Positions 36,254 to 44,858 of a stretch of DNA of 64,000 nucleotides are shown in pieces. Each line of letters begins with the position of its first letter. Within the stretch, counting starts at the first letter, position 1. Both the position numbers and the translations under genes were made by a program. The notes below the pieces were generated by a model. That model saw nothing but the letters and a program-made list of their open reading frames with translations, was not told the DNA's origin and ran no database searches. The stretch comes from Capsulimonadaceae bacterium (GTDB lineage: Bacteria > Armatimonadota > Armatimonadia > Armatimonadales > Capsulimonadaceae): positions 310,001 to 374,000 of the forward strand of contig JARLGU010000019.1 of NCBI GenBank assembly GCA_031292625.1, in the 5' to 3' direction.

Positions 36254-36335
36254 GGCAGTCTCCTTCGTACGGTAATCGCGTCTACGCGCGCTGAAACTGT
36301 TGGGCAAAAGGATGCCCTCCGCCCCGCACAACTTG

Positions 36336-37514
36336 CTACCTTGCTTCAACGAGCGATCGCGACGCGGCGAACACGTCGCGTATCGCCTCAAGATATTGCG
36401 TGCCAGTGACTGTATCCGGCAGCAGATAGCTGCCTTCGGTCCACTCGTTCCACGCATTAAGTGTAACCATCTTCAAGCCGCCCGATTTCGCGCACACATC
36501 CGGGCGGTCCACGAATTGCTTCGCCTTAACGAGAGCCGCGCGAAACGCTTCCGGCGTATTGCCGTCAAGCACCGACAACCACGGATAACCGCGCGGTTCG
36601 TACCGGTCGGTTCCAACTGTTCTCGGGCTCGAATCCCACCCCATCGACACATTCGGATGATACGGGATCGAAAAGAGATCCTGGTTTGCCTCCCAGGTCG
36701 CGTAATTTGCGCGAGCCGCCTCGCGATAGCTCGAAACCGGAAAGCCCACGCTGTTCGGATCGAAATGGTGCACCCAGGCGTAGCTGGTCACGCTGGAAAA
36801 TCCCATATAATCGAGCACTTGCGCCGGCCGTTCGAGCCCAATCTCGTTGGGCAATACCTTGACGCCCCAAATTGTCGCATTCAGGTGCACATCGGGGAAG
36901 CCGGCATCGCGCGTGACGTCGCGCAGCCTATTAAGCGCCTCGCAGGCCTGGGACATTCCCCCCATGGCGTCAATAAAGGATGCGAGCTCGTAGACACAAA
37001 AGTAAGGCCGGTCGTCTATCGTCAGGTAATTTGGCCGCGAGAAGTAGTTCTCCACGATATGATCCGTCATCGCGTCGAACGCGCGCCGGGAGATTCTGCC
37101 GGAGACTAGCTTTTCCGGCTTATTGCGGAAATTCGACGGATGGATGTTCAGCCATTCGTGATTGGCCCACATCAACGCAAATTTGAGCCGGTTGCTGTTC
37201 GATGCGCCCAAAAATCCCTTGTCGAGGCCATCCTGCAGGAACGGACCGTCCTCGTACCAGTACCAATCGTACAAGAATGAAGTAATGCCATGGTCCGCCG
37301 CCAGATCGATCTCACGCTCAGCCCAAAGTGGGTCGGATTCGTCGAAATAGCCCCACGCCGGCACGACCGGCTGCCGGTGCCCCGCGTACCGCGGCCGCGC
37401 GGCCTTAACCAATTCCCACTCCGTCCACCCCGCTCCGTGCCAGCCGTCATTGCGCGGATCGGGATGGTAATTCGGAAAATAGTAGGCGGCAACTTCGTAT
37501 TCGGACGTTGGCAT
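36336..37514 (-). CDS. WbsX-like (GH99-type fold) glycan-active protein
   Basis: 392 residues with no signal peptide. The N-terminus [33 protein letters not shown] and [19 protein letters not shown] are diagnostic of the WbsX family (Pfam Glyco_tranf_WbsX), whose fold resembles GH99 glycosidases. Late landmark: [17 protein letters not shown]. Relatives occur in polysaccharide biosynthesis and degradation loci, and their reaction is poorly defined. The gene begins 1 bp after the stop of the GntR-LacI regulator, with its AAGGAA inside that gene's end, so it is its direct target. Confidence 0.85.
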   Translation of the reverse strand: MPTSEYEVAAYYFPNYHPDPRNDGWHGAGWTEWELVKAARPRYAGHRQPVVPAWGYFDESDPLWAEREIDLAADHGITSFLYDWYWYEDGPFLQDGLDKGFLGASNSNRLKFALMWANHEWLNIHPSNFRNKPEKLVSGRISRRAFDAMTDHIVENYFSRPNYLTIDDRPYFCVYELASFIDAMGGMSQACEALNRLRDVTRDAGFPDVHLNATIWGVKVLPNEIGLERPAQVLDYMGFSSVTSYAWVHHFDPNSVGFPVSSYREAARANYATWEANQDLFSIPYHPNVSMGWDSSPRTVGTDRYEPRGYPWLSVLDGNTPEAFRAALVKAKQFVDRPDVCAKSGGLKMVTLNAWNEWTEGSYLLPDTVTGTQYLEAIRDVFAASRSLVEAR

Positions 37515-37515
37515 C

Positions 37516-38709
37516 TCAAAGGTTTCCTTGCGTTAGAATTCTTTCGTCCGCCTGGTTCGCGGGCTCGTCGCCGCCGGCCAAGGCGCTTGTGCGCACGAGC
37601 AGCGGCGCTTCGAGCACATAGGTGCGCGGCGATGTGTTCTCGCCCGACATCTGTTCAAGCAACACGCTGCAGGCAAGCTCGCCCATGCGGTGAAACTCAG
37701 GGCGCGTCGTCGTAATATTCGGCCGGAAAAGCCTTGCCATGTCGAGGTTGTCGAATCCTGTCACGCACACCTGCTCCGGAACACGGACGCCGCGCATGCG
37801 CAGAAGCTCGATGATCTCGATAGCGGTCGAATCTTCCAGCGCCATGATCGCCGTCGGCGGCTCGTCGAGGCCGAGCCAGCCGTCGATAATTTCGCCGAGC
37901 CGGCCATCCACGCGAGCCTGATTGCTAAACCGCGACTCGATAACATCCATCGATATCCGGGCAATCCAACGTGGATCGCTTTGCACCTCATGGTCCGCAA
38001 GCGCTTCTTTGTAACCGCGAAGGCGCGCCAGAACCGGCATATGCTGGCTGTTGTCCGCAACGGTGACGATGCCGATCCGTCTGTGCCCCTGCTCGATCAG
38101 CCACGACGCCATGTCGTAACCCGCGCGCCGGTTGTCGAAAACGATCTGAGTGTGCCCCTGACTGGGCGTACAGTTATCGAGAAGCACCACGGGAACCCCG
38201 AGATCCTGCCGGATAAGATAATCGTCCTCGATCTCGCGGCCGGTTCGCGGAAAAGGCCAGATCACGAGCCCCGAGGCGCCCGACTCGATCAGATTGGCAA
38301 CGGCGGCGCGCTCGCTGGCGATATTCTCGAGCGAAACGCCCATCAGCACGCGCACATTGTGCCGCGCCGCCATGTCGTGGATCCCGCGAAATACGCGATG
38401 ACCGAGCTGCGCCCCGAAGCTAACCGACGACAGGTCGCCAGCGACGTAGCCGATCATGCTGGTATCGCGACGCGGAGGAAGCTCGGCGCGGGCGTGATCA
38501 GCAATGCTGTAGTGGCGGCGTCCTGGAGCGCGAACAAGCAGACCCTCCGCGGCAAGCTCGGTCAATGCGCGGTTGATCGTCGGCCGGCTCGCGCCGAAAC
38601 GCTGCTGGAGATCGCGCTCGCTCGGAATGCGCGTCCCGGAAATGCCCGCGCCAAAGCACAGGATCTCCGAGCGTATCCGCTCCTTAACCGAATCGGTAAC
38701 TGCCCCCAT
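37516..38709 (-). CDS. GntR-LacI hybrid transcriptional regulator
   Basis: Start at 38709 (397 residues) because an upstream ATG at 38772 would lie inside the -10 box of the promoter. N-terminal GntR winged helix (about 1-70: SVKERIRSEI, RIPSERDLQQRFGASRPTINRAL) joined to a LacI-type sensor from about residue 85 (SMIGYVAGDLS). Sensor landmarks: LIEQGHRRIGIVTV, PTAIMALEDSTAIEI, PEQVCVTGFDNLDM. This is the AraR-like architecture. It leads the WbsX-pseudopilin-hydrolase cluster and probably senses the released sugar. Confidence 0.9.
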   Translation of the reverse strand: MGAVTDSVKERIRSEILCFGAGISGTRIPSERDLQQRFGASRPTINRALTELAAEGLLVRAPGRRHYSIADHARAELPPRRDTSMIGYVAGDLSSVSFGAQLGHRVFRGIHDMAARHNVRVLMGVSLENIASERAAVANLIESGASGLVIWPFPRTGREIEDDYLIRQDLGVPVVLLDNCTPSQGHTQIVFDNRRAGYDMASWLIEQGHRRIGIVTVADNSQHMPVLARLRGYKEALADHEVQSDPRWIARISMDVIESRFSNQARVDGRLGEIIDGWLGLDEPPTAIMALEDSTAIEIIELLRMRGVRVPEQVCVTGFDNLDMARLFRPNITTTRPEFHRMGELACSVLLEQMSGENTSPRTYVLEAPLLVRTSALAGGDEPANQADERILTQGNL

Positions 38710-38770
38710 CGCCGCCCCTCTCGCCGCCGCTCGCCCACCAAAACTCGCCGTAATGGTATAGTCTACGAGC

Positions 38771-38799
38771 ATAATAAGGCATCAGAGGTTATTTGTCAA
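38771..38799 (-). promoter_or_regulatory. Promoter of the GntR-LacI/WbsX polysaccharide cluster
   Basis: On the minus strand TTGACA (38794-38799) and TATTAT (38771-38776) are 17 bp apart: perfect -35, one-mismatch -10. The regulator ATG at 38709 is about 60 bp downstream. Confidence 0.8.
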
Positions 38800-38984
38800 G
38801 CAGAATTTTAAACAAATTATATCCAAAATGGAAATACGTCCAGCGCACGGATTGCGTAGGCAAGACGACGTCCCGCGCGCATATTGATGGATGCGGCAAC
38901 GCATCTGGGGGTCAACGGCGCAATATACATGCTTTTGCGCGAAAGCAGCAAGCTTCTTGTCATACTTACAACAAAATTGAGAAT

Positions 38985-39001
38985 ATTACCAAATTGGTAA
39001 T
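38985..39001. promoter_or_regulatory. Operator-like palindrome ATTACCAA-A-TTGGTAAT
   Basis: Two exact 8-bp arms around a single A, about 190 bp upstream of the cluster promoter at 38771-38799, in an AT-rich pocket. Its half-site TACCA resembles the operator at 40587-40603. It could be an upstream binding site for one of the two nearby GntR-LacI regulators. Confidence 0.45.
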
Positions 39002-39051
39002 GTCTAGTCATCGATCAGGACATTCACTTTGGATGCGAGCGGTAAAGAGTG

Positions 39052-39170
39052 AGGACGGCTCAGGCCGCCATGGCCTTTTTTCGCAAAGGGGAGTCGTTAA
39101 GCTATGGATACTTGGTCAAGCGTTTGAATATTGCGCCGCGGCAAACACGGTGCGGCTCGCGTATCTCGAA
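39052..39170 (+). repeat. Decayed, right-end-truncated copy B of the inverted-repeat element
   Basis: Opens AGGACGGCTCAGGCCGCC-A-TGGCC, then TTTTTT and CAAAGGG, matching the left terminus of copies A and C. About 50 bp later GCGGCAAA followed by CGG matches the internal block at a similar spacing. The right terminal repeat is not found before the next gene ends at 39275. The right boundary is approximate. Confidence 0.5.
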
Positions 39171-39274
39171 CCGAAGACCGAAGCCGGATGTACCGCTGCA
39201 ACGTGGCTAGCGGCGAGAGGTGCACAAGGCTTGCTTAATGCGCTGGCAATCGCGGTAGAACGCGAGCGAACAGG

Positions 39275-40531
39275 CTATCGAACCGACGCGAGCGCCTCTT
39301 CGGGACGGTGGTATTTCAGTACGCGAGGCGCAATTCCCTTGAGCGGATTCGTCGATGAGCGCGCGATAAAGCTCGGCGACAGCTCAATCCGCGTCCGCGC
39401 CGCGTTTCCCTTGAGCGCCGCGGACAGGACCCGGGCGGCTTCCGTTCCCATTGCCGCAAGCGGCGGCCGGAAGGTGCTGAGAGAGACCAGCCGGGCAGAC
39501 TCGTCGTCGTCGAAACCGATGATATTGTAGTCGACTCCCGGCAAGATATTCGCCTCGGTCGTCGCGCGCACGAATCCGCAGGCAATGAAATCGTTTGCCG
39601 CGATAACGGCGGTAAACGGCTCATGCGACTCGATCATCCTTCTACCGATCTCGTACGCCGCCTGTTGGGGATCGAATTCCTCGTCCTTGGGAGGAGGAAT
39701 GGCCGGAAGAACGTCGAGCGATCCGTTTATCACGCCGAACTGGCGGAATGCATCGCGAGCGCCCTCCGCGCGAACGCGCATCCAGGGAATATCGTGCGTA
39801 GCGAGGAAGACGATTCGCTCGTGTCCCGCCCGCAAGAGACGCTGCGCCGCGAGAAATCCTAGCCGCCTGTGGTTAAAATAGACCTGGTCGATATCGTAAT
39901 CGAGCTCGCCGATGCCCACGAACACGTTCGGACATCCGGCCGCATGAAGCGCATCGACGACCGCGTTCAGGTCTCGATCCTCGTCCCCCGCGCCCAAAAG
40001 GGCGACCGCGGCGACCCCGTCGGCAAGCGCCCGCTGCAAGACTTCTAGGATCGGCCTGTATTCGTCGCCGGTCATATACCGGTTATAGAACTGAATCGTG
40101 AACCCTTCCGCCGAAAGATGCGTCTCGACGGATTGGATCGCCGGCAGCCAGAACCGGCTGGGGATGCTCCACTCCTTGACATCCGGCGCGACATGGCCGA
40201 TCACCGCGACAACGGCCCCGTGCGCTTCAACGTCCTTGGGCGCGTCGCGCATTTCGGGCTGACGCGCCGGTCCGCCGTTGTCGTGCGCGACGAACGTGCC
40301 GCGACGGCTATCGGCTGTCAAAAGACCTTCGCTGAGCAGTAGCAGGATGGCCCTCTGCAGCGTGCTCAAATCGACGCCATATTCCTTGGCGAGCCGCGCC
40401 CGGCCGGGCAGCTTTTCGCCCTGAGCCCACTCCGAACGCTGCAGCCGATCGCGCAAATCTTCCGCGATCCGGTCATACATCGGAACCGGGGCGATCCCTC
40501 CACGCGCGGCTTTGATGGAATGTGTGTTCAT
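39275..40531 (-). CDS. GntR-LacI hybrid transcriptional regulator
   Basis: Start at 40531 (418 residues) follows AAGGGA. GntR winged helix (about 17-80: PMYDRIAEDLRDRLQRSEW, LAKEYGVDLSTLQRAILLLLSEGLL) plus LacI-type sensor from about residue 105 (VVAVIGHVAPD). Landmarks: LLRAGHERIVFLAT, FTAVIAANDFIACG, VDYNIIGFDDDE. Divergent from a pseudopilin gene with 161 bp between the start codons and one shared operator, so it likely controls both that gene and itself. Confidence 0.9.
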   Translation of the reverse strand: MNTHSIKAARGGIAPVPMYDRIAEDLRDRLQRSEWAQGEKLPGRARLAKEYGVDLSTLQRAILLLLSEGLLTADSRRGTFVAHDNGGPARQPEMRDAPKDVEAHGAVVAVIGHVAPDVKEWSIPSRFWLPAIQSVETHLSAEGFTIQFYNRYMTGDEYRPILEVLQRALADGVAAVALLGAGDEDRDLNAVVDALHAAGCPNVFVGIGELDYDIDQVYFNHRRLGFLAAQRLLRAGHERIVFLATHDIPWMRVRAEGARDAFRQFGVINGSLDVLPAIPPPKDEEFDPQQAAYEIGRRMIESHEPFTAVIAANDFIACGFVRATTEANILPGVDYNIIGFDDDESARLVSLSTFRPPLAAMGTEAARVLSAALKGNAARTRIELSPSFIARSSTNPLKGIAPRVLKYHRPEEALASVR

Positions 40532-40578
40532 GATCGATCCCTTGTCGTATATGTCGCCGAAAAAAGCGACAATACTAC

Positions 40579-40607
40579 TTGCAGTATACCATGCTATATG
40601 GTACAAT
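40579..40607. promoter_or_regulatory. Divergent promoter with shared operator (regulator/pseudopilin)
   Basis: Plus strand: TTGCAG (40579-40584), 17 bp, TACAAT (40602-40607), serving the pseudopilin at 40693. Minus strand: TATACT (40583-40588) can serve as -10 for the regulator. The inverted repeat TACCAT (40587-40592)/ATGGTA (40598-40603) lies exactly in the plus-strand spacer and overlaps the minus-strand -10, so one bound dimer could block both. Confidence 0.7.
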
Positions 40608-40692
40608 CCAGATAGATCACTGAAGAGTGTTCGCGCATTTGATGACGGAGCATATCATCATTGAAAACGTGCTCCAATAAGGGGTGAAGGAA

Positions 40693-41481
40693 ATGACCCG
40701 CAAATCCGGTTTCACGTTGATTGAGCTGCTAGTCGTCATTGCAATTATCGCAATTCTTGCGGCAGTCTTATTTCCCGTATTCGCGACGGCGCGCGAAAAG
40801 GCGAGGCAATCCACGTGCACGTCCAATCTAAAGCAGATCGGCCTTGCGTTTGTCCAGTATTGCCAGGACTACGACGAGGCGACGCCCTACGCTTGCTATA
40901 CCGACGCGGCGTCCTACTGTGGCGCATCGAACGCCCTGCACGGCACGAGCGCCGGCTTCCTGCTTAATCCGTATATCAAGACGACACAGGTCTGGCGCTG
41001 CCCCAGCGACTCGGCAACAGTTGGAGCAGTTACCACGTCAGGCACTTACGGAGGATGGAACAACATCAGCTACGGCTATAACTTCTATTTCCTTGAGATG
41101 TGGCAGAACACCAAAGAAGCAGCCCCTACCCCCATACAATTGTCACAGCTGCAATTCCCGGCATCCGACATGGTCTTCGTCGGCGCTTGGTGCGGCACGG
41201 CGAACTGGTTCTGGCTGCTCGACAACACCACAACTTTCTCGCAACGTATCGAGGGAAGCGAAAATGCCCAGACATGGGGCACAAATTCGAACTATGTCGC
41301 CTGTCCAGCTCTCGCCGCCGGACACAACGCCGGAGGCAACGCTTCCTACGCCGATGGACATGTCAAATGGTTTTCCCGGGGCTACCTCGATGCCCAGATA
41401 GCTATCGAAAATAGTTCACCGGCCAATGTCCTTAGAAGTACGCGCGCATTTGGCCTAGCGCCGTCGATGTTCCACGAATGA
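40693..41481 (+). CDS. Type IV-like pseudopilin, H-X9-DG family
   Basis: ATG at 40693 (262 residues) with GAAGGA upstream; a GTG three codons earlier is also open. Leader MTRKSG before FTLIELL, hydrophobic helix, [26 protein letters not shown]. Box: [12 protein letters not shown] (H, nine residues, DG) then HVKW. Unlike the other copies it stands alone, divergent from a GntR-LacI regulator, and is followed by three hairpins, not by an enzyme gene. Confidence 0.9.
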   Translation: MTRKSGFTLIELLVVIAIIAILAAVLFPVFATAREKARQSTCTSNLKQIGLAFVQYCQDYDEATPYACYTDAASYCGASNALHGTSAGFLLNPYIKTTQVWRCPSDSATVGAVTTSGTYGGWNNISYGYNFYFLEMWQNTKEAAPTPIQLSQLQFPASDMVFVGAWCGTANWFWLLDNTTTFSQRIEGSENAQTWGTNSNYVACPALAAGHNAGGNASYADGHVKWFSRGYLDAQIAIENSSPANVLRSTRAFGLAPSMFHE

Positions 41482-41487
41482 GCGGTT

Positions 41488-41597
41488 CTTCGCGAAGAAT
41501 GCCGCGGAACGGATCTTGCAGCCGTTCAAAATGGCTGCCGGGATGAGCGCACCTCGCTCCAATCGACCGTCGCGCTGTCGTGACGGTCGATTGGAGC
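41488..41597. terminator. Three successive hairpins after the lone pseudopilin gene
   Basis: First, the palindrome TTCTTCGCGAAGAA flanked by GCGG and CCGC (about 41486-41512). Second, GCAGCC/GGCTGC (about 41518-41538). Third, a perfect 16-bp stem: GCTCCAATCGACCGTC (41556-41571) with its exact complement at 41582-41597 and a 10-nt loop. None has a T-tract. They could be terminators or a stable 3' RNA. The remaining DNA to 41742 shows nothing. Confidence 0.55.
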
Positions 41598-41742
41598 TGG
41601 CGCAAGATTGCGATTCCAGCACGACGGTCCTCCCTTCAGGCTTGTAGCTTGTCACCACGCGAAGGCATTGAGCGCTCCTCTCGAAGATCCTGCGCTCCCG
41701 AATTGCCGAAAACACAATTGTCCACTTCAACTGGCCAGCCCC

Positions 41743-41796
41743 TTGACGCCCTGTTCTTCTTATGTTACAATATTGACTGACCAATCAATCAATTGG
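41743..41796 (+). promoter_or_regulatory. Promoter and TetR-type operator of the export operon
   Basis: TTGACG (41743-41748), 17 bp, TACAAT (41766-41771). Directly downstream TTGACTGA (41773-41780) and TCAATCAA (41785-41792) form a near-perfect inverted repeat (7 of 8), overlapped by CCAAT/ATTGG (41781-41796). The TetR ATG is 15 bp further on. Confidence 0.8.
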
Positions 41797-41810
41797 CGGG
41801 AGCAGCACAG

Positions 41811-42467
41811 ATGTCATACAGTCGAGCCCAAATCGCTCCTCAACGACGCGCGCAAATACTGGAAGCCGCGCTGCGAGTTTTTGCCGTCAAGGGTTTCGCG
41901 CACGCGACGAACAAAGAGATCGCCGACGCCGCGGGGATTAACTCGCCCGGGCTGATCTATCATTACTTCCACGACAAGGCCGACCTCCTCCGAAACGTCA
42001 TGGAGGCGTACGCCCCGCCCCTGCAACTGACCGGCGACCCTGGCCTTTTGATGGGGCTTCCAGTCGAGCAGGGCTTGCGTCTCCTGGCATCCAAGTATCT
42101 CGACATCGCGGCGAATCCGCAAGTCATCGCGTGCCTCAGGTTGTTGATCGGCGAAGCGATGCGCAGCGACGAGCTCGCTCAGACGGTGGCGGCGCTCGGA
42201 CCACGGCGCATTTGCAGCCTTATCAGCGAATACCTAACGGTTAAGATGGAGCGAGGCGAGATTCGGACGATCGATCCCGAGCGAACCGCATGGTCGTTCA
42301 TGGGCGGTCTGTTTGCGTTTATTCTGGCCGGCAGTCTGTTGCACTTCGACGAAACCCTGCTGCAGGAGCCGGCATCGCTCGTCGACGTCCACGTCGGCAT
42401 CTTCGTTCGAGGTCTCGCTCCCGTGCCGGAGGCAAGCGCACCTCAAGGAGTTTGCAGTGGCGCATAA
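41811..42467 (+). CDS. TetR-family repressor of an ABC export operon
   Basis: ATG at 41811 (218 residues), GGGAG upstream. N-terminal TetR helix-turn-helix: RRAQILEAALRVFAVKGFAHATNKEIADAAGINSPGLIYHYF, positions about 13-55. Variable ligand domain follows, hydrophobic near the end (FMGGLFAFILAGSLLHF). First gene of a TetR-HlyD-ATPase-permease operon, the same order as the CecR-YbhGFSR locus of E. coli, where the regulator responds to toxic compounds. It overlaps the HlyD gene by 11 bp. Confidence 0.9.
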   Translation: MSYSRAQIAPQRRAQILEAALRVFAVKGFAHATNKEIADAAGINSPGLIYHYFHDKADLLRNVMEAYAPPLQLTGDPGLLMGLPVEQGLRLLASKYLDIAANPQVIACLRLLIGEAMRSDELAQTVAALGPRRICSLISEYLTVKMERGEIRTIDPERTAWSFMGGLFAFILAGSLLHFDETLLQEPASLVDVHVGIFVRGLAPVPEASAPQGVCSGA

Positions 42468-43917
42468 ACCACCCGTATTCATCGCACCGATCGTCATCCT
42501 AACGCTCCTTGGCGCTGGCGGCTGGCTCGTCGAGCGACAACGCGCCGCCAATCGAAGCACGCTGTCCGGTTTCTTTGAAAACCAGCCGTCACAGATTGCG
42601 TCAAAAATCGGGGGACGCGTCCTCTCAATCGATGCGCGCGAGGGAGACGCGGTCAAGGTAGGCGAGCCGATCGTCGAGCTGGACTCCGCGACCGCGCGCG
42701 CAGCGCTCGATCAGCAGACCGCCTCCGCGCGGCAAGCCGACGCCCGCCTCTCGCTCATCGACGCCGGCTCCCGGCAAGAGGACATTGTCCGCCAGCAAGA
42801 AGTCGTTCGCGAAGCCGCCGCCGCGCTCCAAAAGGCGGTCGCTGGCCCGCGTCCTCAAGAGATCGCCCAGGCCCGTGCCCATTTGGCCGAGGCTCAAGCA
42901 GCCTACGACCGCGCGGTGAACGGGGCTCGTCCCGAAGAGCTCGCACAGGCCAAGGCAAACGCGCGCGCTGCGAAAGACCGGCTGGATGCGGCAGTCCGGG
43001 GCCTGACGCCATCAGAGATCGCCCAGTATAAAGACCGCGTCGACGCCGCCAGGGCACGAAACCTTGTCGCCTCCAAGGAGCTCGAACGGTATCGAAGACT
43101 GCTCGCTGCCGACGCCGTCACGCGGGAGCAATTCGACAAAGTCAAAGCCGACGCCGACGCAGCGGACGCGCAGGAACAAGAGGCGAGCGACGCGTACACG
43201 AAAGCCGTGCAGGGAACGCCAAGCGAAGAGCTTCGAGAAGCGCGCCACGAATATGACGCCGCGGCCGCGGCTCTGGCCATCTTGGCGAACGGCGTCCGGC
43301 GCGAGGATATTGATGCGGCGCGCGAGCACCGGAACGAGGCGCGGGAGGCGCTCCGTTTGGTGCTTGCCGGCACGCGGCGGGAGGATATCGACGCTGCGGC
43401 GGCCGCGCTAAAACAGGCGCAGGCAACGCTCAAGGAATTGGTCGCGGGCAACCGTCCGCAGGAAAGGGACGAAGCGAAGGCAACGGCGCTCGCGGCACAC
43501 GCCGCAGTCCGCAACGCGAAGATCAATTTCGACGAACACGCAATCCGCGCGGAGATGAACGGCATTATTGATCGCGTCTTCGTCGCCGAAGGCGACGTGG
43601 TCAGCGCGGGCACGCCCGTCGCCCGCATCGACGACCCCGCCGACATCTGGATCCGCGTCTACGTCCCCGAAAGCATGCTCGCCAACGTAAGCGCCGGCGC
43701 TCCGGCATCGCTCAAGGTCGACGGCATCGATGCGCCCCTCGCCGCGCACGTCGACCGGGTTGCGAGCCAGGGCGAGTTTACGCCCGCGAACTTGCAGACG
43801 CCGGACGAGCGCGGCAAGCAGGTGTTCGAGGTTCGCTTGCGCTTGAACAGACCCGACGCGCGCGTCAAGCCCGGCATGTACGCGACCGTCCGTTCGCTCG
43901 GGAGCATCCGCCTGTGA
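42457..43917 (+). CDS. HlyD-type periplasmic adaptor of ABC exporter with long coiled coil
   Basis: GTG at 42457 (486 residues) with a perfect AAGGAG 6 bp upstream; the longer open frame lies inside the TetR gene. One N-terminal anchor helix (about 7-22), a biotinyl-lipoyl-like half motif (GGRVLSIDAREGDAVKVGEPIVELD), then an Ala-rich coiled coil of about 250 residues built from spaced repeats (AGSRQEDI, AGPRPQEI, NGARPEEL, NGVRREDI, AGTRREDI, AGNRPQER). The closing lipoyl half is NGIIDRVFVAEGDVVSAGTPVARI, then a beta-barrel. Acts in the cell envelope, coupling the ABC pump to the outside. Confidence 0.92.
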   Translation: MAHKPPVFIAPIVILTLLGAGGWLVERQRAANRSTLSGFFENQPSQIASKIGGRVLSIDAREGDAVKVGEPIVELDSATARAALDQQTASARQADARLSLIDAGSRQEDIVRQQEVVREAAAALQKAVAGPRPQEIAQARAHLAEAQAAYDRAVNGARPEELAQAKANARAAKDRLDAAVRGLTPSEIAQYKDRVDAARARNLVASKELERYRRLLAADAVTREQFDKVKADADAADAQEQEASDAYTKAVQGTPSEELREARHEYDAAAAALAILANGVRREDIDAAREHRNEAREALRLVLAGTRREDIDAAAAALKQAQATLKELVAGNRPQERDEAKATALAAHAAVRNAKINFDEHAIRAEMNGIIDRVFVAEGDVVSAGTPVARIDDPADIWIRVYVPESMLANVSAGAPASLKVDGIDAPLAAHVDRVASQGEFTPANLQTPDERGKQVFEVRLRLNRPDARVKPGMYATVRSLGSIRL

Positions 43918-44858
43918 ACGTCATCGAGATCAATGGCCTCACGCGCAAGTTCGGCGACTTTACGGCGGTGGACGACGTTTCGTTCAATGTCGAAAAGGGA
44001 TCGATATTCGGCTTCCTCGGTCCAAACGGCAGCGGCAAGAGCACGTGCATCCGCATGCTTTGCGGCCTCCTTGCGCCGACATCCGGTACAGCAACGGTAA
44101 ATGGATTCGACATCGTAAAGCAAAGCGAACAGGTCAAGCAATCGATCGGCTACATGAACCAGGCATTTAGCCTCTATCGCGACCTCACGGTCGAGGAAAA
44201 CCTGACGTTTTTCGGCGGCATCTACGGCCTTCGGGGCAAGGAACTGGCGGATCGCAGGAGCAAAGTTACCGACTTGGTCGGCATCCGATCGTACGCGAAC
44301 CGGCGTGCGGGGGACCTTTCGGGAGGCTGGAAGCAACGGCTTTCACTGGCCGCCGCCCTTATCCACGAGCCGCCACTGATTTTTCTAGACGAACCCACCG
44401 CCGGTATCGATCCCGTTGCGCGGCGCGAGTTGTGGGACCTGTTGTTCGAGCTTGCAAGCAGCGGCAAGACATTGTTCGTCACGACCCACTATATGGACGA
44501 AGCGGAACGGTGCAACCAGATCGGCTACATCTACCTCTCGAAACTCGTCCTCAAAGGCACGCCCCACGAGCTCAAGGAGCTGCCCGAAGTTTGTCCGCCT
44601 CACACGAAGCGGATTGCGATTGCGACGCTGAGTCCGGCGCCGGCGCTCTCCGCGCTCAAGACGCAGCCGTTCGCGGTCGATGTGACGCTTGTCGAGTCCG
44701 AGATTCACCTGCTCATGCCGGATGACACCAAGAATCAGACGGTTCTGGATGCCATGGAGAAGGCCGGAACGCCTGGCTACAACGTGCGCGACGTTGAGCC
44801 GTCGTTGGAAGACGTATTCGTCCTACTGACCCGCGAGCTCGCCCGGAAGATGCCATGA
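43914..44858 (+). CDS. ABC-2-type exporter ATPase
   Basis: 314 residues from a GTG overlapping the HlyD stop (GTGA). Walker A GPNGSGKST (about 38-46), Q-loop MNQAFSLYRDLTVEEN, signature LSGGWKQRLSLA, Walker B LIFLDEPTAGIDP, H-loop VTTHYMDEAERC. Single nucleotide-binding domain, so it should work as a homodimer, whereas E. coli YbhF carries two. It drives the permease encoded downstream, overlapping by ATGA. Confidence 0.94.
   Translation: MNVIEINGLTRKFGDFTAVDDVSFNVEKGSIFGFLGPNGSGKSTCIRMLCGLLAPTSGTATVNGFDIVKQSEQVKQSIGYMNQAFSLYRDLTVEENLTFFGGIYGLRGKELADRRSKVTDLVGIRSYANRRAGDLSGGWKQRLSLAAALIHEPPLIFLDEPTAGIDPVARRELWDLLFELASSGKTLFVTTHYMDEAERCNQIGYIYLSKLVLKGTPHELKELPEVCPPHTKRIAIATLSPAPALSALKTQPFAVDVTLVESEIHLLMPDDTKNQTVLDAMEKAGTPGYNVRDVEPSLEDVFVLLTRELARKMP

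Larger units (their letters stand above)
38800..39274. other. Intergenic region with palindrome and decayed repeat copy
   Basis: 475 bp between two leftward regulator genes. Contains the palindrome at 38985-39001 and repeat copy B from 39052, both listed. The plus-strand open frame 38793-39530 runs through the repeat and antisense to the next gene and is not believable as a gene. Confidence 0.55.

Noticed and set aside
37690-38811. 373-residue plus-strand ORF
   Set aside because: Antisense to the GntR-LacI regulator that has clear domains.
38793-39530. 245-residue plus-strand ORF
   Set aside because: Built from intergenic DNA, repeat copy B and the antisense of a GntR-LacI gene.
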